From positions 74,078,504 to 74,142,503 of the forward strand of contig NC_090280.1 in the NCBI RefSeq assembly GCF_037392515.1: a stretch of DNA of 64,000 bases, given 5' to 3'. How positions within the stretch are numbered: position 1 is the stretch's first letter; each line of letters begins with the position of its first letter. This document shows positions 51,201 to 63,100 of this stretch, piece after piece. The stretch comes from Haliotis asinina (Eukaryota; Mollusca; Gastropoda; Lepetellida; Haliotidae). A program made the position numbers and the translations under genes. The notes beneath the pieces are model-generated. The model was given only the letters and a program-made list of their open reading frames with translations, did no database searches and had not been told where the DNA came from.

Positions 51201-54051
51201 GGATATTATCAAATATCTCTACTTATGCAGTCCGCTTATGCACTGGAAAAGGGGGCTTGCGAAAGAAAAAGTAGCCTAATGTATTTCAGGGACCGTAAGG
51301 CGGACAGGATTCTCGTTAAAGTACGTGAATACAAGATACTCCTTTAGAAGGTGAGAGCTGGGCTCGTTGTTCGCATGTCAGCAAGATACTCGATAAGTAC
51401 ATGATGGTACGTTACAACGCCCTTAAGGAGCAGCTTCATCAAAGAGGATGATTTCAGACCCACCTCTGGCTGTATTCCGACAGAGGCAGGGATAATGTCA
51501 CAGTCCTCGCTTGTAGTGCCAATTTAGGACGAGTGAACAAAAATATAAATAAAGAGGATGAAAACCTCGACATGTTCTTGCACGCATCGATAGACCAGAG
51601 TGATCCTTTGACATTTCGATACCTGAAGTTGCTTCCTTCAGATCAAAATTGCAACCGCCCCCATTCCGTATCTTTTTGATTTGGTTTGTTGTATAATGTC
51701 TTACTCAGCGATATTTCAGCTATATGGCCACGGTTTGTAAATAATCGAGTCTGGACCAGACAATCCAATGATCACCAACATGAGTATCGATCTATGCAGC
51801 TGGGATACAATGGCGTGTGTACTTTTGAGGAAGCGTTAATTTGGCCCAAGACACTTAGGCGACTATGCTTGTCGTAAGAGGCGACTAACGGGATCGGGTG
51901 GTCGGGATCGCTGACTTTGTTGAAACATGTCATCGGTTCCCAATTACGCAGATGCATGCTCATGCTGTTGATAACAGGTTAGATGTGTTCCAGACTCTGT
52001 TATTTACAGCCCTCCGTCATGTAGCTGGAATGCTGCTGAGTGCGGCGTAAACCTAAAATCACTCACTCACTCTGACGTACTTTACCCCATAGTAGGTAAA
52101 AACAGACACAGCATGTTTTTCATTTAAATCAAGAATTACACAAGCTATTCATTAGTTATAACCAGAAAAATAGCGGTATATTTTAAAAAGTGTTTTTTTT
52201 TTATCTCAGTTTCCCCTTATTCTGTAGGGGTTGTGTTAGTTCAGATTCACTGATGCATAGGATGAAGTAGTACAAAACATATGCCACGGTCACTGCATCC
52301 TTTGATCGCGTACTTGTTGCTCACAGATAGTCTTGTCACCTGCGACCGGAGGTGACACATCGGCAAGAGGGTATTACAATGCGGACATGTGAACGGAAAG
52401 TGCCTTAATTGAAAAGCAATTATTTACCCGTGAAGAATCGGGTTAGAATTGTCCCTCTGTAACCCATGCTCCCGACTAACGGCATCGGGCGGTCAGACTC
52501 GCTGACTTGGTTGACGCATGTCATTGTATCCTATTTGCGTATTCGATGCTCATGCTGTTGATCTCTGGACTGTCCAGACACGAATGTTTACAGAACGCTG
52601 CCATTATAACTGCGGCTTTAAACAACAAACAAACAAACAAAAAAGAAGCATTATTCAAATCTATATACATACATGTGTGATTATGCTATATATAGTGTTA
52701 ATTTATAAGCAATATGTACACTGCAAATTTAATGTTATGGTATAAACGACCACTGATCTTCCTGGTCCGATAAAGATCTCATTTTGTTCACTGACAAGGG
52801 GATACATTTGCTTGTTGCGGGTAAAAACATGTGGCTTACGCTTTCAAAATCTTGAACGCATTGGACGTTCGAATCTTTCCCATCTGTTGCACATCTTGAG
52901 TCACTGACCTGCTGCTGGACATTATGGGTCACTGACCTGGTACACGGACATCCGCGGTCACTGACCTCAAACACGGTGGAAACGAAACTGAGTTAAGTTG
53001 TTACTGGGGTGACCTGTTTGGTTCTGTATCACCTAACTGGTAAATATTGGTTGATGCCAACCAATGTCCGCCGAGATATTGTATTTGCTTCTGTCGTGGG
53101 TAATATGGTCCCACGTCCGCATCTTTTTAGCAGCGTCACCCGACCATCAGACTGTATTACCGACGAGAGAAGCATACAACTTATATCATCGTATTACCGA
53201 CGAGAGAAGCATACAACTTATATCATCGTATTACCGACGAGAGAAGCATACAACTTATATCATCGTATTACCGACGAGAGAAGCATACAACTTATATCAT
53301 CGTATTACCGACGAGAGAAGCATACAACTTATATCATCGTATTACCGACGAGAGAAGCATACAACTTATATCATCGTACTACATGTATGTTTATAACGAA
53401 CACGCATGATTCGAAGTTATCCATATAACGAACGCTTTTTGTCTCAGCCAGCTTCTTACAGTAGTTTAGTCGAAATGCAAAAGATAATAAAAAGTGAAAA
53501 ATAAAAATAACCGTTACAGAGAACTATCGTGAGCGGCGTTCGTCATTGCTGCAGTCTACTTTACTGTATTTAAATGGTGTCCTCCCACTTCACCTAAGTT
53601 TTACCACCGAGGTTCTGGGAGCTAATTTGGCTATGTGTGAGAGAGTAACCAGGCCAGTTCGGTGATGTGGTATATTCCGAACTTACCCTGAATGAGAGTT
53701 TTATTGCACCGTACCGTAGTTAATATAGATAAATTATTACTATTGATACTGTACCCTTACTGATACAGTAAATCGATGTTCACTGTCACTGTAAATGCAG
53801 TAGATGGGCAAAAAACAGTGTAATCCACCTTGCTAATATGGTTGCTGGACTGGAGATGAGCGTCACTATTGCGGTACTTGTGTTTTCTGGTTGCTTCTGT
53901 TGTTCGTGTATCGAACTTCTGTGTCCGACTGCTCGCGCTTATAGCGCAGGATCATCTCGTTGATATTGGGTGGCTCTTTGTGGTTACTTTGTTCAGGTTG
54001 TTGTTCCAGTCGTCAACGTTGCTGTTTGCCCTGGGTTCTGTGCTAATTATG

Positions 54052-54104
<53 letters not shown>

Positions 54105-57100
54105 GAGGAAACTTTAAACTTTAAAGCTTAGTCTCTGTCTATAATGCAGATAATTTTAACAGTAACTCATAAACCCATTCGACTTGAAAGAGAACCCAGT
54201 TAGCTGAGAAATGCAGGACCTTGGTAATATAGACTTTTCTTTCATTTCAGGTTTCAGTATTGCAATGTGGGCTAGACAGTAAGGACTAGTATGTGGTTCA
54301 GAGACGTGACAGACTAGATACTAAAGTAATCTGGCCATATTCCATTTAGAGATGGCTCTGTTTGAGCCTTAGTGTTATTGAGCGTGACATAAAACCACAT
54401 TCACCCACTGACAAATACCACGTGCTTGTTTACAGGCGCGTTCCTGCTTCCCTACTTGATAATGCTGGTGTTCCTAGGGATCCCCCTGTTTTACATGGAG
54501 CTGGCTCTTGGTCAGTATCAGCGGACAGGCATCATTACAGTCTGGAAGAGGATCTGCCCCATGTTCAGTGGTGAGTCCAAAGTCTGGCCAGTTCAGTTAC
54601 AAGTATACACATCCGTTCTTTAAATGTCATACTTCATGTAAGTGTGTGAGGTTTTAGCAACACCCAATCAATATCAATGGACTTCACTCATTGTATCCAT
54701 GTCAAGAATTCTGCCTACGGCCTGACAAGCGAACCCTATCCACTAGGCTACCCCACCGCCCCCATTCACAATTCATAAGACCTGTGTCTCTTCATGACCT
54801 ATGGATACCAAGAAACCGACAAGCTTCAACCTTTCAGCAGATATAGGTTTAAGAGAAAAATTATATTGAACTGTTCATGGGGTAAGTTCATTAATATACA
54901 TTCACCATTCTACCCTGTGTCTCGGTTTCACAAGCATGTCACGACAGATTAACGTGCCTGATGAACAGCTGTGTTCAAGACATACCACACAGCATGGTAG
55001 AGCCCAAGAAGCACCTATCCATGTTCCTTTTCTGTATTTGTTCATCTGGTTAAAACGTCAACACCAAAGGCATACAATAACAACTAACACAGGAAAGGTG
55101 AATTTTATCATAATTAGTTCCTGAATATTTGGAGGAGTGAATTTCATCTGTGACTCACTTTTTCAGTTTCATTGCTTCTCTTTGAAATACTTTTAAAAAT
55201 TTCATTTGTTGACCTCCCTCGCCCCAGTGTAAAATCTAGCGCCCAAGGGAAAGTGTGACTAAACATAAATGTAACTTGTCTAAGTGGCATTTTAGAAGTT
55301 GAAACATACAGTATATAGCAAACTTGATTCATTTCGTGAGAGCAGACTGATTCTTGTACCATTGTCAGGCAATAATGACATTCCTGCTTGACAGTGGTAC
55401 AGGAGTCTGTATCGAAACGTCTCTCATATATGCAGGAAATGGTAATGCAGTCACATATTTCTTCTGAAACCACTGCTTGGCATGTTTTGCGGTGTGTTTA
55501 GGATCATTATCTTGCTGCAAAATCCAGTCATTTCCATAAAACACATGTGCACTTGGAAGGAGAAAATTATCTAATATGTTAGTGTAGCGTTGACTTGTCA
55601 GATTTCCCTCAAACACACACAGCGGGGTCGTTCCTAATAAGGATATCCCTCCCCATACATGAAACTTTGGGCTGTATTTAGGTCGTCGATACAACGGTGC
55701 TGACGCAGACTTTGTCCATATTTCCACATTATTGGGATATACCCATATTGAGCTTTCATCAGAAAAAATCACATTTTCCCAGTCAAAGTTTTCATGTGCC
55801 AAACACCACTCAACACGCCTGTCTTTATGTTCTTGTTTCATGAGAGGAGAAGGAATTCCAGTCTTTTTCTCCCATCCAAGATCAATCAAATTTCTTCTAA
55901 CTGTAGATTTTGATACAACTGTTGATCCCCTTTCTATCATTTCATACCTGATGTTGGAGATGCTTGCCCTTTGCTTTTTAGACGCTACAATTCCCAGCCG
56001 GACGCGATCTGAGAAGTCCAATTTTCTGGGTCTCCCTGCTCCTTTCTGGTGCCCAAAATCCTTTCCCTCTTTAAAATTCTTCCTAACCCTATACACAGTA
56101 GAAAGAGGAGTTCCTGTTCTCTCTGCCAATGTATTTACATCATCAATTCCTTGATTACACAACTCAAAAATCAACCTTCTTTTATCTTCAGCAGACATTG
56201 TTGACAGTGCTGAGGAAAATGACGTCTGCTACAAATTCAGGGGAGGTAACTCCAATTGTACTATACTCAGTAGGCCAAGATGAGTTACCTCCCTTATACC
56301 ATTAGTTTTAAGTATCAGTGAATCAGTTGAGGTGTTGGGATAGCTCAAAGAAGAAAAATTCTCAATAATTATGAACCAGACTATATATACCGTTTGTTCA
56401 AAAGAAATGTAAGAAAACAAAAATAACTGTATCAAAACGATAGTTGTTGAAAAAGTCTTTCATCGATTTTTATGTGTGATCAAAGGAAATCATTTGCGAG
56501 TGGGTTGATTTGGTAAACAGTGATTTGAACAGTACCTGATCTGGGAGGGAAGCAATAGATTCCTTAAGTGTTTACCAGCATAGTGACACCAAGAACACAG
56601 GGACGTTGCTGACAAATCGAGAATCAGTGCTGTATGATTTACACGCTTCTAATTGCACAGCACGGCTTGACACTACAAAGCAACGCCTACCAAGAGTGAG
56701 TGAGTGAGTTTAGTTTTACGCTACTTTCAGCGATATTCCAGTACTTCACACATTGTACCTATGTGGGGAATCGAGCCCGGGTCTTCGGCGTGACTCTTAA
56801 CCACTAAGTTACCCTAGCATTTCTGACAAGATCATAATTAACAGTTGTAACAGCACCGTGTGCACTCCACTGATAGGTGTCGGCTTCGGCGTGTGTATCA
56901 TCGCGACACTGGTGGGGTCCTACTACAACACCGTGATAGCGTGGGGCATGCTGTACCTGGTGTCCTCGTTCAGGGCAGAGGTGCCGTGGAAGAGCTGTAA
57001 CAACAGCTGGAACAGCCACAACTGTGTATCCCTGGCCAACAACGACAACATTACCAACACATCCGTCACGGCAGCTACCGAGTATTTCTTGTAAGTATAA

Positions 57101-60100
57101 GTTACAATGTCTAATCTCCCGTGTGGTGTAGTGGTTAAAGGGTCAGTCTGAAGAACGGAAGATGGCGGTTTTGATCCCCGGTCGCGGCATACCAAATGAC
57201 GTTAAAATATGGTATTTATTGGTCCCTGCCTGACGCTCGGCATAAATGATCGGCTCTGAGTCTGTGTAATGTATCTGAGTGTGGTATTCATGTTTACTCG
57301 CTGCGTGGTATTTCAGTGAACTAGCACAGTAAAACCTGCTTAAGTCTGGGCTTGTACAAGCAGCCACACATATGCAGATATGCAGTACGATAGGACACAA
57401 GTGTGAGTTGTGGGTATCTGTTTTAATATAATAGGTAGACAAGTCATCTTGCAGGTTACAGAAAGGGGTGCGTGATGGAGAATATCGTTGTTCATGACAG
57501 CCATCACCGGTTGGTATGGTTCACACTCGAATAATTACAGACCGCTTGCAAAAGCTGGAATCTTGCCGAGTTTCTGCATCAGACAAGTAAAGACCTATAA
57601 TGAACACACGGATGTCTTACTTTTGTTCTGTTCATGTAACATTTCCGCCCTTCCTCAGGCCATGCAGGTAATATCGGGGGCAAAGAAGAGGACTCTTTCA
57701 ATAGTGTTTAAGTAATATTGCAGCAGTACAAAGTTGATGACAAACTGATGATGATGATGGCCAACCAAGTAACACGATCAGGGCGAATGTGGGATTTCAG
57801 GGCGAATATCCATGATCACTGGTTTCAGTATGATCATTTGCACTGTCTGAGGTCACTCAACCGCCTTTGACTTCTTATTCAAAAGAGCAACAAGTAAAAC
57901 AACACAACACAGATTTCATTGAACTTCAATCCAGCTCTAACTGAAAAAGGCTATTGACTTGTCGAACATCAATATATTTGGTTGCTTTTTTCGCAATCTG
58001 GCAGAGAGGCTTTTGAATTAGAGTATATGCATTGGTCACAGAATCGAAATAAAATTATGAACTGAACTGAGCTAAGCAATATTCCAAGGATATCACGATA
58101 GGCAACACCAGAAATGGGCTCACACTGTACCCATGTCGGGAGTCGAAGCTGCGTTTTCAGCATGACGAGCGGAAGCTTTAACCAGCAGACTCCTCCCACC
58201 GCCCTCACAATCATGACATGATGTTCAGACTTAGAAATAGTCAAAGTCACCCACCTGACATCTTTTAATATTTACGTGGCATGAATGCCCAAAACGTTTC
58301 ATTCACCAGGCTGATTTGTGATTATTCATTAAAGTGATATTGCATGACTGGAACGAGGAAATGTGACCATTGACAATGAGACTCATCTGGCAGGATCTTT
58401 GTTGCAGGAAAGAGATTCTTGAGTTCCAGTGGTCAGATGGAGTGGGCAACGTGGGCAACATCAAGTGGTCACTCACTTTGTGTCTTCTCGCTATCTTCAT
58501 CGTTATCTACTTCTGTCTGTGGAAGGGGGTCAAGTCATCGGGCAAGGTGCGTGCCAATTAATGGTGTTATCATACTAAACAATAAGGCAATTTCCGCCCT
58601 GAGGAAACCAGATATGTATAGACTGACGTACAAAATAAAATAGAGTCCTGTACAAACAAAAAACAAAAACAAACAAACGAAAAACCAGTAACGAAAGACG
58701 AACAGAAAACAAGATAACAGCCAAAATATGAAGCGTTCGCTGGTCACGCCGAATACCCGGGTTTGATTGTGTTTCGTACTGGTACCACTATCTTCTTGAT
58801 ATTCCACTCACAACACGGTACAGGACACCTGTCTCAATCAAAACACTTTTAAGAATAATCGCCTTGTGTTTTGTAAAAAATCCCCGAAAGTTGGCATATC
58901 ATTTTCTTAGTACCGTGCCCATGGTGTAGTGGTTAGAGCTTCCGCTAAGGGCACAGCTTCGATTCACGACCGCGTCACTCTAAAAGACGATTAAACATGG
59001 TCCCTACTTAGTGCTACTTAAAGCCAGCTTAAGCCTGGTCTTGTACAAGTACCTTCACATACACACCGTCATTTGAGCGAAATATTCTCAAGTACGACGT
59101 TAAATCCCATTTCATCTCACCTCACCTCACCTCACCTCACCTCACCTCACCGAATCCTACTCCATACTAAGCATTTATGTCATGTGTTCTTCAAATTTCA
59201 AAAAGCGCTGCAGAGGTCAGGCAGAAAATCTGATTTTAATTGCGTCCTTTGTTTTCCAATTTGAAATAAAAACAATTTGTGTTCCCAGGCCGTGTGGGTT
59301 ACCGCCACTCTCCCTTACATCGTTCTCTTCATTCTACTCATCCGAGGATGCACTCTCCCCGGGGCGTCGAAAGGGATCTACTACTTCATTAGGCCCGACT
59401 TCTCCAGACTTGGCACTGTTGATGTAAGTAACACTCATCGCGGTATTTCAGGAAACTGGTGAGCCAGGTGTGGAGAACGCATGCGCACACCTGACATAGG
59501 TGAGAAAGGGAGCTTCTTACGCCGCGGTTTTACGCCGCTTTTAGCAATATTACTGCAAATTCACGGCATTGGAGACCGGAAATGAGCATAGTTGAATAAA
59601 GATCTATATATGGATCTAATAAGGATCTAGATATTTTTCTGTACATCAGACAAATCCTGCAACGTATAGTTAGCTGATTGTCATTAGGATAGGACCTTGA
59701 AGATCCCATTTAGAACTGATCTACAGTAACCCATGCTTGTCGTATGAGGCGACTAACGGGATCGGGTGGTCAGACTCGCTGACGTGCTTGATGCATGCCA
59801 TAGGTTCCCATTTGCGTAGATCAATGCTCATACCGTTGGAATATTGTTGAGAGCGGCGTAAAACTAAACTCAATCACTTTCGGATAGGAAGCTCTTAAAC
59901 ACAATTCAACAAAGTGTAAAATTTCATTTCACTCTTTGTCTCAATCTCTGACCCACTTTTTTCAGGTGTGGGTAGACGCAGCCGCTCAGATCTTTTTCTC
60001 CCTTGGACCAGGTTTCGGCACCCTGTTGGCTCTAGCCAGTTATAACAAATTCCATAACAACTGCTTTCTGTGAGTAACACTAGAGCGCAATAGCTCATTC

Positions 60101-63100
60101 AATGTTGAACCAGACTAGCTATTACTGCCAGTTGCACACGAGAGTATCCGATGTAAAACTGGTCTTCAGCAACCTATAGATGTCTCCAGTAATTAAGGGA
60201 CGACTACAGGCATCACTGGATTGTCTGGTCTACACTCGATCATATACAGAAATTGCTGAATGGGGCGTTAAGCGACAAACATACCCACCAACGTCACAGG
60301 CCCTCGTGTCTTTGCGAGGATTGAAGATTAAATACAAACAGACAAACAAACAAACAAACAACCAGAAAATAACCCCCAATAATTAAAAATATACATTACG
60401 AATAGGGGGTCAGGTAAAAAGATGTATTCTTTAATCCTCGCCAAGACAGGTAGGCCTGTGACCAACCTTGCCAAAACATGAGGGTGAAGATAAGGACTTT
60501 TATGTATAGACAACTTCTTTCTTGCAGTGACTGCGACGTGTCAGTGCAGATTCGAACACCGTTATCACACACTAGAAAGAAGTTGTCTATCCATAACAGT
60601 CTCTATCCTCATCAAGCCAACTTCTAAAATGCCTCTTAAAGAAACTGTCAGGAAACTGTTTGAAGCGGCTTGAAAATACATCATGGTAACTGTAACCTTT
60701 GTCTCCGACATTGACTACACCCGAAGTGTCATACTAAAATTAATAATTACATACCCTGTTTGTATTTTGTTGTTGTTTACTTCTGTTAAAACTAAACTTG
60801 ATTCGTTATCAGGGACGCCATGATCACACCTGTCATCAACTGTTTGACAAGTTTCCTGGCCGGGTTTGTTGTGTTCGCTGTTCTCGGCTATATGGCCCAT
60901 CTCCAGAACGTTGAAGTGGACCAGGTCGCTGCTCAGAGTAAGTACCAGTTTAGACGGACTCTCACTTCTTATCGTCATCCTTTATTTGAGCATTTTGGGT
61001 GCTTGTTGCCTACAACATATGTCTTCCATTTAGCCGCTGTATTCGCACCCAGAATTCCTTCTGGTAACATGTATGTGTGTGTATAATGGTGATCATCTCA
61101 ATAACGGGCAGTGGGGTAGCTTAGTGGTTAAAGAGTTCGCTCGTCACGCCGATTGTCCGGGTTCGATTGCGTGAAGACCATTTTTGTTGTCCCACGCTGT
61201 GATATTGATGGAATATTGCTAAAATTCGTGTAAAACTAAAAGTCTTTCGCTTTTACATACTTGTAACCACTAGAAGAATGTAAACTGTTTTATATGCAGT
61301 GTACCATAACTTACGTGAACATTCCAGAATGAGCTTTTGGTTGAGTTAGTGCGCAGCTACGCACATGAAATGGGCTTCCCACATTTCACCCAAGAATCGA
61401 ACTCGGGTCATCTGAGTGACAAGTGAGCGCCACTATGCTACCCTGTAGTTTCATATTTAGAGAGATGTGAAATGTTAAGCGGCCTTCACTCGGTGAATTA
61501 AAGTTTAACAACACATGTTTGTCAAATTCGAGTTTGAGAGTGTGAACACTCCAACAACTCACCACCAACACCATTTTCAGAGTTGTCAAAGTGTTGTCTA
61601 GAAATAGAATCGGTGTCTATTCTCCCCAAACTTTTCCATCAAACTTTCGATGTTGTCAAACTCAAGTTTGAAGTGTCGACAAACTTGTGTTGCTCAGAAA
61701 CAACCAGTCGCAGTCAACGAAATTATCACGTGACCGCACCGATAGAAACAAGACCCTCAGTTTGACAACTTGTGTTTGACGATTGTAAACGCGAGTTTGA
61801 CAACTTTTAGCATTTCAACAGCATATGTTGTCAAATTTTAGTTTGCGGTGTGAAGGCCGCTTTAGACTACAGAAAATGCATACAAACTGATAAATTAACC
61901 ATTGTTTCTTTTACAGGTGACGGCCCGGGCCTTGTATTCATCGCCTACCCAGAGGCCATTGCGACGTTCGCTGGGTCGCCGGCATGGGCCGTGTTCTTCT
62001 TTCTCATGCTCATTACACTGGGCCTCGACAGCTCGGTGAGTGGCCCAAATAGACTCGTAAAACACCTTCCTCCTCCAACCGCTTTAAGTCAGTTGTAATA
62101 AAGGTGTATACGTAAGCGTCCTGTCAGAAAGTAATTATGTGAATTTCGAATTTCAAATTTCAAGCAGAAGCCTAATCCATTTTCGTTCTTGACAGTTCGA
62201 TGATTCCATACACCCGCCACCAGCACCCGAGGTTGTCTTTCTGTTTGCTCTGGCAATTGTTTTTGGATATAACCACATGCTGTCCGTGTGTAAGCGTGCA
62301 TGCCAGTTGCCTTGATTCGCAAATGTTGCGAATGCCTATATGAAATTGAATGCAAGTAAACTTACAATAACAACCGCTTCTTTTCACATCCATTCAGCAT
62401 ACGAATTTAAAGGGAAGACTGCAGTTATCTTTAATCGAAATTTTGCAATATTCCATGCATAATCCGGAAATCCTACCCACTTGTCAGTTACCGTGGAGAC
62501 TGCCTTTTCAGACAAATCAGGATATCAATGGCAACGCTGCCATCTGCTTTACCGAGCTTTCATTGAATTCCATATTTTAATCGATCCTAAAATATCCAGT
62601 TGGTATTTCTGGCTATTTTCCAGATATCCAGACTTTATCTTCCTTGATGCCGTGTGCTCGGGCAGGTGATGACCATGCTGGCAGTGTTAGTTAGCACCGT
62701 GTTGTTATGGTTTAGTTAAGTTATTCTGCTTTGCATAAAGCGACTGTCGATACGTATAATTTCCCTCTGCATGTGAATGGGGGATGTTTAAAGGTGTTAC
62801 CGGGTAGATACCGACCCGAAATGGTACCGAATCAAGAATTTCAGCTGAAGGAACCGTACTGGAGGAGCGAAGGTTTACGTATCGTCAGATGTTATAACGG
62901 TAACGGTTTGTTGCAATGGTTACAGTTTGGCGGTCTGGAGTCCAGTATAACGGCGATCACTGACCAGTTCCCCAGGTTACGAAAGAGGCGTGAACTTGTA
63001 GTCCTTGCTCAGCTTGCACTTTGTTTCTTCATCGGCCTCCCAACAACGACCTATGTAAGTAGACAACCTGTTAAATGTGTAGTCTCTGGGTTTTCTAGTC

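Larger units (their letters stand above)
29094..54435 (+). other. Intron 1 of the transporter gene, about 25.3 kb
   Basis: Lies between the phase 1 donor and acceptor of exons 1 and 2. It holds about 20 SINE copies, one Tc1, two MITE-like elements, five simple-sequence tracts and two minisatellites. No open frame inside it resembles a known protein apart from the transposase. Confidence 0.85.

Noticed and set aside
53009..53428. 139-codon open frame
   Set aside because: Mostly translation of the 37-bp minisatellite.
62731..62925. Open frame leading into exon 9
   Set aside because: Continuous with exon 9 by chance; exon 8 splices in phase to 62926 and the extra residues have no SLC6 match.
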